Below, piece after piece: positions 45,531 to 56,380 of a stretch of 64,000 nucleotides of DNA. The position numbers were made by a program, and so were the translations under genes. This stretch comes from Cladophialophora immunda (lineage: Eukaryota; Ascomycota; Eurotiomycetes; Chaetothyriales; Herpotrichiellaceae). The notes beneath the pieces are model-generated. The model ran no database searches, had not been told where the DNA came from, and worked only from the letters and a program-made list of their open reading frames with translations. The stretch lies in contig NW_015622544.1 in assembly GCF_000835495.1 (NCBI RefSeq), positions 825,704 through 889,703 on the forward strand, written 5' to 3'. The stretch's first letter is position 1; every line of letters begins with the position of its first letter.

Positions 45531-47246
45531 TTATGCAGCCTCCTTCGGACCTTCATTTATATCCGCCGCTTTGTCTTTAACAGCGTTCTGGTTCTGGCCT
45601 TTTGCTCTCAGTTTCGCTTCCTTCTTCAACTGGCGCTGGCTCTTGGGCGCTTGCGATATGATCTTGACATGTTTCGACCACTTCTCCTGCGCCAACGCCT
45701 CGTCTTCTTCGGTCCACGCTCTGGGGAGCACTGCAAAGACGAGATACGAAGTGTGCGTTTTCACTTCGGCCTCTGTCCTGTGCACGAGCCTGCCTTCGTT
45801 GAATGGTAGTTTTCCTGCCTCGCTTTGCTGTTGCTGATCATTGACTTTTGCGCTCCCCTTGTTTTCATCCAAGTTTTTTCCCGCGTGGAAATCCTTCAAC
45901 CGTTGTTCTACCTCTCTCAGTCTTGAAACCGCCTCTTCAACATCCGCTGCAAATGCATTGGTTCCACGCATGCCATTGTACTGCAGTCCAGTGTATTCTC
46001 GTCGAACGTCAATGCGCTTGTGCTGCACTTCCACCATCTCAATCTCTATCCAGTCATACCTCCGAAGTGCGGAGATTGTTTTTTGCGCCTGCTCGATACA
46101 AGGGCTAAACGTGCATATATGGACAGGCGAGTGAGGGTCGAGAACGCTTGGTGTGCCTGGATGCGACGACTCGCGCGTCAAATGCGGGAGAGCTTCCCAT
46201 GGACAAGGCAGGTCCAAGAAGATGGCACTCGCGCAGGGAGAGGTCTTGTCTTTGGAGGGAGTGTCATCAGAATCATAGACCAGAAAGCCATCCTTGTAGA
46301 CGTCTCGATGCATGGCGTGCACGATGGTGTCTAGTCCGTGCTGAAACATTTCCGCCTTGACCTTGTCGTGCCTCTCACGGTGGAATTCATAGCTGAAGAC
46401 TCGTCCAATCCCATGGCTCTTTCCATCTTCCTCACTCATGCCGTCTCCCGTGGCCGCTGCATTCCCCTCCTTCTCCCCTTGGACTGCTTCATGGAGGTGG
46501 CTGTCTCTGCCCTTCTCCTCGTCGGCATTTTTACGAGAATCCCGCTCTCCCTCGGGGTACCCGTTGAAGACACCTCTCGCGGCCGCATGCGTGAAACTCC
46601 CGCTCCCACTGCCCGCCTCAATCAGCCTGCTGCCAGGCCTCGCTCGAATGCGGTGCAATATGTAGCTGTAGTCCGGCGTGTAGACGACCTGGGTCCGGTG
46701 TGGGAGACTCGTGGTCCAGTTCTCCGGCGTGGGCGGGAGGACATGGACGAAGCCCGATTCCGCCGCGACGGCCTCCTTGACTGCTCCCACTCCCGATCCT
46801 GCTGCGGCTCCGTCCCCGTCCTGCGGAGTCTCGACGCGCTCGCCTCCCCCCTCTCCCTCCCCTGCTGCTTTTCTTCGCCCGTCGTCATCTTCTCCCAGGA
46901 GCGCCTCGTCGGCCTTCCGCTTCTTTCCCCCGCCGCCGCCGCCACTCCCGGCATCTTTGCCCTTCTGCTTCTGCTTCTGCTTCTGCTTCTGCTTGGTCCG
47001 CCCCCGCGACCCCGTGTCGACTTTGCTGGCCCGAATCTGACTGCCCCAGGGCACGCCGATGATGGTCGAGTGCGGGAATGAGCCGAACCGCGTGTTGGTC
47101 ACCACGCCCTCGGCGTACCCGTCGTCCACGTCCCGGGTCACCTGCGTCGCGAGCACGACGGGCAGCGCCTGGTCGCGGCGCAGGTGCAGCGAGGCCAGGT
47201 CATGTTCTTTGGCGAGCCGGGTCGGGGTTAGGAACGTGGAAACCAT
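45531..47246 (-). CDS. TRM61: tRNA (adenine-58-N1)-methyltransferase catalytic subunit
   Basis: Trm61 with Trm6 methylates A58 of tRNA in the nucleus. A single exon encodes 571 residues. The N-terminal domain has HSTIIGVPWGSQI, typical of Trm61. SAM-binding motif I is LIEAGSGSGSFTH at about 208-220, preceded by the TQVVYTPDYSYIL block. Later SAM-fold motifs include FLDLPCPWEALPHL, with the DLPxPW element of Trm61, and CTFSPCIEQ. A low-complexity insertion at about residues 79-157 contains a KQKQKQKQKQ run and poly-Gly/Glu/Asp stretches. Another insertion sits near 240-280. Both are longer than in yeast. The Trm6 partner is not seen in the window. The C-terminal end is Lys/Gln-rich and probably contacts tRNA. 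Confidence 0.95.
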   Translation of the reverse strand: MVSTFLTPTRLAKEHDLASLHLRRDQALPVVLATQVTRDVDDGYAEGVVTNTRFGSFPHSTIIGVPWGSQIRASKVDTGSRGRTKQKQKQKQKQKGKDAGSGGGGGGKKRKADEALLGEDDDGRRKAAGEGEGGGERVETPQDGDGAAAGSGVGAVKEAVAAESGFVHVLPPTPENWTTSLPHRTQVVYTPDYSYILHRIRARPGSRLIEAGSGSGSFTHAAARGVFNGYPEGERDSRKNADEEKGRDSHLHEAVQGEKEGNAAATGDGMSEEDGKSHGIGRVFSYEFHRERHDKVKAEMFQHGLDTIVHAMHRDVYKDGFLVYDSDDTPSKDKTSPCASAIFLDLPCPWEALPHLTRESSHPGTPSVLDPHSPVHICTFSPCIEQAQKTISALRRYDWIEIEMVEVQHKRIDVRREYTGLQYNGMRGTNAFAADVEEAVSRLREVEQRLKDFHAGKNLDENKGSAKVNDQQQQSEAGKLPFNEGRLVHRTEAEVKTHTSYLVFAVLPRAWTEEDEALAQEKWSKHVKIISQAPKSQRQLKKEAKLRAKGQNQNAVKDKAADINEGPKEAA

Positions 47247-47898
47247 TTTGTTCCCTTCCTTTTTTTACCTTCTCTCTCTTTCGGTAACGGCAGGATCTGG
47301 TGGTTCGATACCAAGATGCTTTGTCTGGCCCGAAGATATGACCTCTATTTATTCTCTGTTATGTCGTGCGGGTTGATATTTTCCGGTTTCTTGTCATGGA
47401 GAATCGACCAGAGGGAAAGAAATCAGAACACACTTTCTGTTGCCCCCGGAGTTTTCGTCTATGCTAAAGGTGCTGCTCAGGATTGGAGTCGAAACTCCCT
47501 GGTGGCTTCGAGGCAGCAAATCTCTCTTAAGAATTGTGATTAGGCAAGAGGCCGCCAGCGAGGAAGCAGAGAGGAAGGATGAGAAGGAGAAGTTGAAATG
47601 TTCTGAAAAATTGATATCACGTGTCTGGAGGTGGTGGGTTTTCTTTGGGGTTCCTTATCTTATCGGCTGTGTGCAGCAAAACTCCTCTGAAACACAACAG
47701 CAGAGGCTTCCAACTTAGACGACCTTTGAAGGCATGTTGGGTCGTGTATGTCATTGATGGAATTATGCCAATGAGAGCTCGAGTGTTCTATCCTGGTGAT
47801 ATATATGAGACTCGTGGGATCTGCTTTTGCACCTCCATGATTCCCTCCTGCTAAGCCCCTACCGCGACCTCCTTAACAATCCGTTTCATCCTCATTTC
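47247..47898. other. intergenic, no gene seen
   Basis: Upstream region of TRM61 and 3' flank of the S33-type peptidase. No gene is recognised. Confidence 0.5.
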
Positions 47899-49722
47899 TC
47901 ATATATCCCAGGGCTTCACAGCGGCTTGACACGCGAGTCCAGCCTCCGGCAGCTCGCCGTGCGCGAAGAACCTTTTCAAGATCCCAAACGTGCACACGCT
48001 CGGATTCGTCGTGCCCGCGCAGTGGCCCGGCATGTCCTGCGTCAACACCACGCTGCCTTCATGCCGCTCCGCCATCTTGAACGCGTTGCGCACCGGCGTC
48101 ACCGGATCCGCCGTGTTGCCGATGAACAGCAACGGGCTTCCGCGACGGTCGTAGTCGGAGAGGTTCGACTGGAACGGGCCCGTGAACCGGTTCTTGGCCC
48201 GCGGACGATTCGCCGCCGGCCAGTGGATGCAATGTAGCGTGATTTCCGCCCAGATCGATCCGACCAGCGGAGACTGCGACAGCAGGAGATCGAGGTACTT
48301 GGTAAAGTCTCCCTTTGATCGAAAGGTGATGTCGTCGCCGTCCCCGCAGAGGATCGAGACGGCGGATTCTAGTTGCCACGGATAGCTCGTGGGCAACGGA
48401 AGGTCCCTGCCCATGAAGGCATTCGCCTGCATAGCTATGTGGGCGGCATTTGGGAGTAGTGGTGCAAAGTCCCGGAATTGGGGAAACGGCCAGCTCTCCC
48501 ACGCTGACATGGCGCTGTAGACATCTTGCTCCATCAGAGCTTTGAGAACCAAGGCCAAGAGCGGCCAGAGCTGGATGGGTTGATACAGGTGTATATGGAT
48601 GATAGTTTTCATGTTGAAGTAAGTGAGGATGTAAGCATTGTCGTTTTGGACCAAGGGCAAGGGGTTGTTCTTGAGGCCGTTGAGGAAGTCCTCGACTTGC
48701 AATCGCATCTCTTCCGGCCCACTGATCCCGGGCTCCGAGAGAGCACACTTTGGGCCGGCCTCGAAACAGTACTCAAAGAACTTGGTCCACGTCTTGATGT
48801 TGTCCTGAAGATTACTCGTCCATCCCGTAGCGGCATAGTCATCTGCGTCGACCACACCGTCCAAGACCATGCGACCAATGCGGTGCGGGAACATCGAGGC
48901 AAACGTATTACCCAGATAAGTGCCATACGACAGCCCCCAGTAGTTGAGCAGCGGAGGGCCCTCGTTCGAAGCAGCAGAGACAAGCGGCTGTTGATTGTGG
49001 GCATGGCTGCCTTTCGTCTTCAACTCCCTCCGCCGATGTGCGTCAACTTGGTCAATGATTTCCGCCATATCATGGGCTACCAAGGCGGTACTCACGAACT
49101 GACGAATGGTGGAACCATCGGGAAATCTGCCTTTGCTCGTTTGTGCGCAAAGAAGGCCGAGGCTTTGATCAATGCCCCATTTGACGTCCAAGGCGTTGGG
49201 TTTTGATTCGAGGCTGCCAGCCCCTGCACCCAGGAGATTGAGTATGTCTCTCATTGTGTCGTCTTGGAAGCAGGCCAGACTGGGTGTCGAGAATTGGACG
49301 CCGCGGGGGTCGAAGGACAGGATCTCGAAATGCTTGTCGCCGTCCAGGACGTTTTGGATGCTCTTACCAGACCAAAGCAGAATGGCCACACCGGAACCGC
49401 TTGGGCCTCCGGGATTGATGACAACCGTGCCCCCAAAAGATTTGTCTCCGACGTCCACCACCGCAGGCAGCCTCGTGATTGCTAGAACGACCGAGCCGGG
49501 ATTCGAGAGGTTGGACCAGTCAAGAGGCACCTCCAACCTGGCGCATTCAAAGACGCCATAACATTTGTGGTAGTGAAGCTCCCTTGAAGGAGGTATCTCG
49601 GTCCAATTGAAAGCGTCTGTGGTATTAACGCCAGCGGGATAGGGGTGTGTGAAGAACGCAGAACTGTAACCAACAAGCCCCGCGAGGAAGCATCCCAACA
49701 GCGTGCTAAACACTGCCTTCAT
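47899..49722 (-). CDS. secreted alpha/beta-hydrolase, S33-type peptidase (TAP C-terminal)
   Basis: Single exon, 607 residues. A signal peptide is visible (MKAVFSTLLGCFLAGLVGYSSA). The family resembles tripeptidyl aminopeptidase of Streptomyces and fungal relatives: an N-terminal CARLEVPLDWSNL start of the hydrolase fold, the oxyanion block INPGGPSGSG, the nucleophile elbow YWGLSYGT (Ser about 265) and a TAP-like C-terminal domain with GNTADPVTP (Asp about 539) and MPGHCAG (His about 567). All three likely catalytic residues are present. The product is probably an exopeptidase, though lipase or esterase activity is possible for this fold. The start codon lies 505 bases from that of the divergent regulator gene. 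Confidence 0.85.
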   Translation of the reverse strand: MKAVFSTLLGCFLAGLVGYSSAFFTHPYPAGVNTTDAFNWTEIPPSRELHYHKCYGVFECARLEVPLDWSNLSNPGSVVLAITRLPAVVDVGDKSFGGTVVINPGGPSGSGVAILLWSGKSIQNVLDGDKHFEILSFDPRGVQFSTPSLACFQDDTMRDILNLLGAGAGSLESKPNALDVKWGIDQSLGLLCAQTSKGRFPDGSTIRQFVSTALVAHDMAEIIDQVDAHRRRELKTKGSHAHNQQPLVSAASNEGPPLLNYWGLSYGTYLGNTFASMFPHRIGRMVLDGVVDADDYAATGWTSNLQDNIKTWTKFFEYCFEAGPKCALSEPGISGPEEMRLQVEDFLNGLKNNPLPLVQNDNAYILTYFNMKTIIHIHLYQPIQLWPLLALVLKALMEQDVYSAMSAWESWPFPQFRDFAPLLPNAAHIAMQANAFMGRDLPLPTSYPWQLESAVSILCGDGDDITFRSKGDFTKYLDLLLSQSPLVGSIWAEITLHCIHWPAANRPRAKNRFTGPFQSNLSDYDRRGSPLLFIGNTADPVTPVRNAFKMAERHEGSVVLTQDMPGHCAGTTNPSVCTFGILKRFFAHGELPEAGLACQAAVKPWDI

Positions 49723-50227
49723 CTTGCTTCAAGTTGCCCTCTGACGGCACGGTATTGACGGTAGAACTTCTTCGTTCGATTACCTGGAAATGAGGCGAAG
49801 CTGGTAAATAGGTCGATCGATCAACACATGAGAGGATGTTGAGCACGGGACGCCTCGAGCGCGAGAAGCTCCAACTACCGTTCGCAGGCAACAGCCATTA
49901 ACTCAGGGACAACAGACTCCAAGATACACGGATGGCTCAAGCTAATCATGGGAATTGGAGGATATGGAGACGGAGAACCAGCTCGTAGCCCTGTCTCCTT
50001 CACCCGCATGATCGCGCTCGGTGCTGCGTTGTGGCCGGGTGGCTGCTGGGCAGTCCATCATGTGACTACTCACCTCAGCCTTGCACACGAGGCTGTCGAT
50101 GCTCGCTTGAGTTTCCCGACGTGGCTGTCAGCAATCAACGTCAAAGGTCACCTCATACCACGGTCCTTGTTGACATCCCCGCCCTCGAGGCTTCTTTCCG
50201 CAAGGGTCACGGGTCCTCCATTGGACC
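49723..50227. promoter_or_regulatory. divergent promoter region, peptidase / regulator
   Basis: 505 bases between two divergent start codons. No unambiguous element seen. Function inferred from layout. Confidence 0.4.
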
Positions 50228-52975
50228 ATGGACAGCTACCGATGTGCTTCCTGCAACAAAGCATTCGGCAGGCTAGAACATCTGAAACGCCATGAGCAGA
50301 GTCACAAAGACCCAGGCTTCCGCTGCGACAAATGCTCCAAGTCCTTCCACCGGAAGGACGCCCTCAACAGACACGAGCTAACCCACCTGGCCGATGGACC
50401 AAGTCTTTTGCGACGAGGGGCAAGGGCTTGTTCGGCTTGCAGATTGGTGAAATCTCGCTGTTCCGGCAATCGCCCTTGTGCGAGATGCTATGCAAAAGGA
50501 TCGCAATGCATCTATCCCATCAGCAGGGGTCAGTCCTCCGCAATCAGTGCAGCTGATCTCCGGGATGGAGGCGGGCATGGCAGCCATGGTCCCAATCCTT
50601 CGAGCTTGCCGCTTGCGCAGACAGGAATGCGAGATGAATCCAGCGACTTCCTCGCCTACCAGCCGCAACCTGGACTAGTAGCCAGTCCGTCGGCGGACAC
50701 CCGAGGCGATCCGTATCCAGCAGACGCAGGAGCCGTGCTGCAGCCCTCTTCTTCCACCCAGTACAGCACATCTCAAAATCCTTTAGAAGAGAGTGCAACA
50801 ACCTCTGCATTTGTTTGGCCCTCGAATTTGACCATCAACTGGCTCCAACCGGATGACATTAATTTCGATGGTGGAGAGTTCAATGATGTGTTTCCCATAT
50901 TCCCAGCAGACTATTCTTTTTCACCAAGCATTAGCCTCGTGAGTCCTGCGCAAGAAAACAGCGTTGAGTTTCCGTCAAACCCGTCGGGTGCTGTCGCTCC
51001 ACCATCGACAACTCCAGCGGCAAATGATGGGTTCGGAGGTCTTTACACTTCTCCGACTACGGATTCATCGACTCCGGCCGATAATCCCACCGTCGCAAGC
51101 GGGGAGTATTATGTTGACGGAGATGCTGGCAGACTCCCCAAGTCGAAACGGCGGAGAATCGTGCCTAGGCCTAGCAGCCTCAATGTTGTCGACGCGGCAG
51201 ACTTCCTGCTACAGTATCCCTTGCCTATAGTGCCGTGCACAAACCCTAACTTACTTCTGTCACCTGAAATATATGGACACCTCTGTCTTCTCTATCAACG
51301 TCTGTGCTTGGAACCGACGGTGTTCAAAGCGTACCGGCCCTCGGAGTTCCCTCCAAAGCAAGCTTTGGAGGGCCTGCTAACTAATTTTTTCTCACACTTT
51401 GGGCAGACCCTGCCCTTCCTTCATGAACCAACGTTCACTTCCGCGTTGAGACATTGTGTTTTGCTTCTGCCCATGATGGCTCTGGGAAGTTGTTTTCTGA
51501 CTGGAGAAAGTTCGGAGGTGTTTTCTCGATCCTTGCATGAATTCGTCAGGAGACTCCTGATCCTGGTTGAAGAAGATGATTCCTGGCGTCCACCGAGTCA
51601 AGAGAGCCTGGCGCAGGCGCAAATATTACATGCAGTCGGCGCCAAGTACGCTCTTAATGATCCTCTACGTGCGTTCACGTCACGGTCACTTTGCTCAGCC
51701 ACTCAATATTGTCGGGACGGGTGGCTTCGGCAAGAACCTGCTCACCATCTTGATCCGCACGACAACAGCGTCTCATCACAATGGAAATCTTGGGTCAGAA
51801 AGGAAGAATCAATCCGGACCGGCTTGTGTATTTGGCTAATAGACTGTATGTGGGCGTTTCAGTTTCGGCACCCTCCGCATCTGCGCCTTGATGATGCTAG
51901 CGGGATGCGTCTACCTTGTCCTGATCGCCAATGGACAGCAGACATGGCGGAATGGAACCAGCTAAGAGCTGGTCTGGACCCTCCCACACCGACGCTCCGT
52001 GAAGCACTTCAGAATCTTTATATCGATAAGCGGCTGCTACCAGGTATGGGCGAGTTCAGCCACATCCTACTTATTCATGGCCTGTTCCACCGGACTTGGG
52101 AGGTAGAAGTGATGGTCACCCAGAGCATCTCGCATTTTGAACCTTCGGCGCAAAAGCAAGCCAGCGACGATCTACAGCCCAAGCTGCCAATTTGGCCTCC
52201 TGGCGTTCCTTTTTTCAGCAGATGGAGGAATGCGGCCTGCGACTGCTTGGATTTGCTGCATTGGAGTGCTAATGCAACCATCGGAGCTGCAAGCGGTATA
52301 GAGCACCCTACCGTCTTGCATCTCCACCTGGCACGAATTGTACTTTTAACACCCTTGAATGACATTGTTCTGTACTCTCACTACCTGATTCGGTCATCCG
52401 GCGAAGCGACCCGCCTTTTCCCCTCTGTGTCGTCCACAGAAGCTGAAGAGCATCGACAATTGATCCAGCGATGGGCAATTCAAGACCAGTACAAGGCCCG
52501 ACTGGCCGCAATACATGCCGGGGTCGTCTTTTGGCATGTTCGACTCTACTCGATCAACGGGTTTTATGAATCAACCGCTGTCGCCCTTGCCGCACTCGTG
52601 TTCTGGGCTCTCAGCGCTTTTTCGCCCAAGAAACCGAAATTGAGAAAAGTGGGTGATGAAGAAGGCACCTCTCCTCCTTCATTAGACATTTGCGACATCA
52701 TCCTCATTGACCGGCCCACTGATGACGAGCTTGTGCAGCAATTCGTCCGGCAGGGTCATGCCATGCGCGCCAACATGACCGGCGTCGGAGACCTTTTTGG
52801 GCCCAAAGGGGCCCGGAAAGTACTCGCCGAAGGACAGAAATTGTTGCTCACGCTGTCAAGCTGGAGGGGTATCACGGATTACTGGCTGAGAGTTCTCAAC
52901 AGGCTAGAGAAGGTGACCGCAGCAGCGGGACTGGGAAGCCAACCTGCCGAGGTGGCGATTGCAGCAGTAGAATGA
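50228..52975 (+). CDS. transcription factor with C2H2 fingers plus Zn2Cys6 cluster
   Basis: A single exon of 915 codons. Two C2H2 zinc fingers (Cys 6, 9, His 22, 26 and Cys 33, 36, His 49, 53) are followed by a Zn2Cys6 binuclear cluster (Cys 68, 71, 78, 84, 87, 94 in ACSACRLVKSRC, PCARC and QC). A Ser/Thr/Pro-rich disordered linker (about 100-320) leads to the fungal-specific transcription factor domain, including FFSHFGQTLPFLHEPTF, and an extended helical C-terminus. This double arrangement occurs in a distinct group of fungal regulators. The start at 50228 puts the first finger at residue 6, as expected. The target is unknown. The gene sits 102 bases from, and convergent to, the GH127 gene and could regulate it and the transporter (inference). 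Confidence 0.9.
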   Translation: MDSYRCASCNKAFGRLEHLKRHEQSHKDPGFRCDKCSKSFHRKDALNRHELTHLADGPSLLRRGARACSACRLVKSRCSGNRPCARCYAKGSQCIYPISRGQSSAISAADLRDGGGHGSHGPNPSSLPLAQTGMRDESSDFLAYQPQPGLVASPSADTRGDPYPADAGAVLQPSSSTQYSTSQNPLEESATTSAFVWPSNLTINWLQPDDINFDGGEFNDVFPIFPADYSFSPSISLVSPAQENSVEFPSNPSGAVAPPSTTPAANDGFGGLYTSPTTDSSTPADNPTVASGEYYVDGDAGRLPKSKRRRIVPRPSSLNVVDAADFLLQYPLPIVPCTNPNLLLSPEIYGHLCLLYQRLCLEPTVFKAYRPSEFPPKQALEGLLTNFFSHFGQTLPFLHEPTFTSALRHCVLLLPMMALGSCFLTGESSEVFSRSLHEFVRRLLILVEEDDSWRPPSQESLAQAQILHAVGAKYALNDPLRAFTSRSLCSATQYCRDGWLRQEPAHHLDPHDNSVSSQWKSWVRKEESIRTGLCIWLIDCMWAFQFRHPPHLRLDDASGMRLPCPDRQWTADMAEWNQLRAGLDPPTPTLREALQNLYIDKRLLPGMGEFSHILLIHGLFHRTWEVEVMVTQSISHFEPSAQKQASDDLQPKLPIWPPGVPFFSRWRNAACDCLDLLHWSANATIGAASGIEHPTVLHLHLARIVLLTPLNDIVLYSHYLIRSSGEATRLFPSVSSTEAEEHRQLIQRWAIQDQYKARLAAIHAGVVFWHVRLYSINGFYESTAVALAALVFWALSAFSPKKPKLRKVGDEEGTSPPSLDICDIILIDRPTDDELVQQFVRQGHAMRANMTGVGDLFGPKGARKVLAEGQKLLLTLSSWRGITDYWLRVLNRLEKVTAAAGLGSQPAEVAIAAVE

Positions 52976-53077
52976 CCATGTTTTTGTCACGGCTGCGGCG
53001 ATGTCTACTATCCTCTCAGCACCATTCAACAGGTGGCCGAGCATTCTGGACCTCTATCTCTTCGCGCTAGGTCGCCC

Positions 53078-55216
53078 TTATATATGCCACCTTCTCAATC
53101 CAACCCTAGCATGCCCTCGACCACCACGGTTAGCTCTGAAGTAGTAGGGCACGAACTTCAACTCCTTAATGACCTTGTCATTAGCCCTTTCCACTCTTTG
53201 CAATTGGTGAACTTCAAGATCGGGATAGGCGTCAACGTCCTGCTCCTGGAGCAGACTGGCGCCCTCCTTCACCGTGAGCGCCACATAGGTCTCTCCTGTG
53301 CCATCGTCCGTCACGGTCTCTTCCTCCACCACGCACTCAGGATCGAGCTGCACACTCTTGAAATGATCCACGACCCAAGGATTGTCTCGATCTTCTACGC
53401 AATACACAATGGGGCCACGTATCAATGCGAGGGTGTCTTGATTGGTATATGGGTGCGGCGCGACAAGGCGAGGATGAAGATCAACTTCAAGGGTGAATGA
53501 TGGATTTTCCGAGACCCAGGCTGCAGGCAGGACGAGGTAGCCTTTTTCTACACTCGAAGTGGGCGGCGATGGTGTAACCTGGGAACAATGTCAACCCTAC
53601 GCCTCAACTCTCAGACTGACCGAGGACACGTGCTACTCACCTTCCACGATGTTGCCCATCCGGGTATCCGAAGTGCCAGACTGACCTGTGACGACTTTGT
53701 CTGCAGCTCGAATTCGACCTTCCAACTCCATGGCCAGTTGGTCCTTTGCGTCAAATTCGCCGTCTCATCGCCAGCCTGGAACTTGAGCTCACTGGGAATG
53801 TACAGATGGACATTGACCTGCGAAGATTGCTCGTTCTGTCCCGCTGCCTGAGTGTATATGTACCCACCAATCTGCCCGAGCAGCCTCAATACGTTTGGTG
53901 GACAGCAGGCACATGTGAACCATTCCTTTCTCTCCGACAGGTCGGTATCGCTGGATGCCAGCTGGTTGACGTACGTGAACTTCGTGCCGTCGTGCGACAT
54001 GGCCGTCAAAACGCCGTTATAGAAGCAGCGTTCCATGACATCGCTAAATTGGTGATTGAGGTCGTACCGCAGGATCCGTTCCGCGAGCATCATGACGCCG
54101 ATAGCAGCACAGGTCTCTGCGTAACAACCTCCTTCATCCGTGCCCTGGGGAAGGAAATAGTTCAGGCCAAACCCTTCCCATTGCTTCATTGCGCCAATCC
54201 CCCCCGTGGCGTACATCTTGCAACGAACCATGTTGTTCCAGAGTCGATAGACGGCCTCCTTGAACTGAGAGCCAGCAGGAGCCTCTTCCAGGCGGACCAG
54301 GTCTGCAACTGCGGTCAGCAGATACATGGCTCGCACCGAGTGGCCCTTGATAGTCTGCTGCTCCACAATCGGCTTATGGGCTTGGTAATACCACAAAGCG
54401 TTTGCGTCCCCCCAGTAGGCCATTCTGGTGTAAGGACCTTCGCCTCGCTGCTTTGCCTCGACCTCGTAGTAATGCCTGCCGTCTCTGGAGGTCCCTCTCT
54501 CGGTGAGGAAGTATCTTGCCAGTTCCAGATGTCGGCAATCCCGTGTGCGATGGTATAATCTCAGCAAAGCGAGTTCGATCTCCGGATGGCCGGGGTACCC
54601 ATGGATCTGGCCTTCACCGGGGCCGAAGGTGCGATAGAGGAGATCGACATACTTGAGAATCGGCTCCAGAAGATCGGTGTTCTTATAGAGGTCGTGGTGG
54701 GCCAGAGCTGCCTCGATCAGATGTCCTGCATTATAAAGTTCGTGGAAGTCCCGCAGATTAGTAAATCGCTTGCCAGGTTCGACCACAGTGTAATGAATGT
54801 TGAGGTATCCGTCCGCGAGCTGAGCAGATCTGATCATTTGGACGAGCTCAGCCACTGCTGCTGAGATCTCGGGATCCGGATGGTCGCGGAGAAAATAGCA
54901 CGCCCCTTCGATCCATTTGGCCACGTCAGAGTCCCTGGATGCAACAAATATCCCAGTCAGTCCCTTTGTGTGGCTTCTCTAACATTTTGACAGTCGGGGC
55001 AACGTACCAGAATAGGTGGTTCGGAATAGGCCAGACGTTAGGAGGGTCCGAGTACGAAGGGTGCCACTGCAGCTTGAACGCGTCGTATCGGCCGGTCTGC
55101 TTCAACACCTTCAGCTGGTACGTGAGCGTGGCCGACGAGGCAACTTGTCGTTTCCGGGCAATCAGAGATCCCGGGAGCAAGGTCGACTGCGCGAATGTCT
55201 CTTGAGGGTATGCCAT
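53078..55216 (-). CDS. GH127 beta-L-arabinofuranosidase
   Basis: Family GH127 enzymes release L-arabinofuranose from beta-linked arabino-oligosaccharides (bacterial HypBA1 is the best known). Three exons (55008-55216, 53641-54934, 53078-53578) join in frame to 667 residues. The reading starts MAYPQETFAQSTLLPGSLIA. FWDSDVAKWIEGACY spans the first junction. The likely zinc ligands and nucleophile are present: the ETC at Glu 343/Cys 345 and CACC at Cys 413-414, in register with HypBA1 Glu 338, Cys 340, Cys 417 and Cys 418. Glu 323 (QWEGFG) is a candidate acid/base. RGPIVYC near the end is also typical. No signal peptide is visible, so it is probably intracellular and acts on imported oligosaccharides. 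It is divergent from the MFS transporter. Confidence 0.9.
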
Positions 55217-56380
55217 TTGGGTCGTGTACCCTCGGGAAGCAATGCTCTCTAAACTTGAAACGAGGCCTTCAGCGCTTGAAGGGGGACGCTGAAGAATCCT
55301 GAAAAAAAAGAAAAGGGAGCACAAAAGGGAATAATGTGATGTGAATATTCCCGCGTGCAATAGGGCAAGGGGGAGCAGCAGAGAATAGCCTAGTTTCCTA
55401 GTTCGCCGGGGAACGACTTGCATTCTTGTCCATCCTCCGGTGGGATAAGGCCAATAGTTGAACCGCTCGTTAGCACCGGGGAGAACCAGTCCTGCCACTC
55501 CATCTCCTTCCCTTTGAGGAAACAAGAATCATCTGCCGACGACTGAAGTATTTCCGGCGACGACGGTCAAAGCAGACGTGAAGGACCCGCATGCCTCACG
55601 CCGGCTGTTACAAGCGATGAGGCGTGTCGGGGCTTTCTGGCTCAATGTGGGAAAACGGGCAAGCGGCGGTATCGGGATACACGACCGGTGTCGCGGCGGT
55701 GTGATCGGCGACAGCGTCGGCACCCACCACAAGACCGAGGCTTTGGACGCACGAGGCGTCGATACTGACCACGCGGCACGCAGGCTAGCAAACCATCTCA
55801 CCCCGTTTTGCTCAGAAAGCAGCGCCTTGAAAGTGTTAAAGTCCTGCATTTGAGGCCGAAATTTGGACCAAAACGGATATGTGATGACCGGAGCGCTGCA
55901 CTTCCTGTAGGATTCGGTGCAATACCAGAGTATCCTTGCAGATCAAGGCACGAGGACGAAAGTGACCACCTTGCCACAGGGTGTGAGATCCTGTTGTTCG
56001 CCAGATGACCACACACTCAACACGCACACACTGGAATATATCCTGATCAGGTCACCTCCCCTTTTCCTAGTTAGTTCAGTATACATGCGGTTGCGGTTGC
56101 GGGCAATGCTGCTATTGGTCACTAGGCACTTGCCAGTGTGCTAAGATGCAAGGTTGACCCACCGGCGGTGGGGGAGGGTCTTCGCTCACACTCGCCGGTG
56201 GGAGCATGAACGGGGTCCAGCTGCCCCATGGGGACTCCACGAGTCTTGCACATACGGGGTTCGGCCTGCGGGCAGCTTTGCGTACGAGGTATTTTAGATG
56301 GAAACCCCTTCCATGTGCCTGACTTCAACGATCTTCACGTCCTTGGTCCCCAGAGTGACTCCTTTTGTAACAGGCCCATC
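55217..56380. promoter_or_regulatory. divergent promoter region, GH127 / MFS transporter
   Basis: A long 1.16-kb divergent interval. CreA-type SYGGRG hexamers occur at 55406-55411 and 55476-55481 (both CCGGGG) and 56168-56173 (GTGGGG). A CCAAT sequence lies near 55450. The hexamers are short and could be chance; carbon-catabolite control is a reasonable inference only. Frames such as 55529-55849 are not recognisable. Confidence 0.35.
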
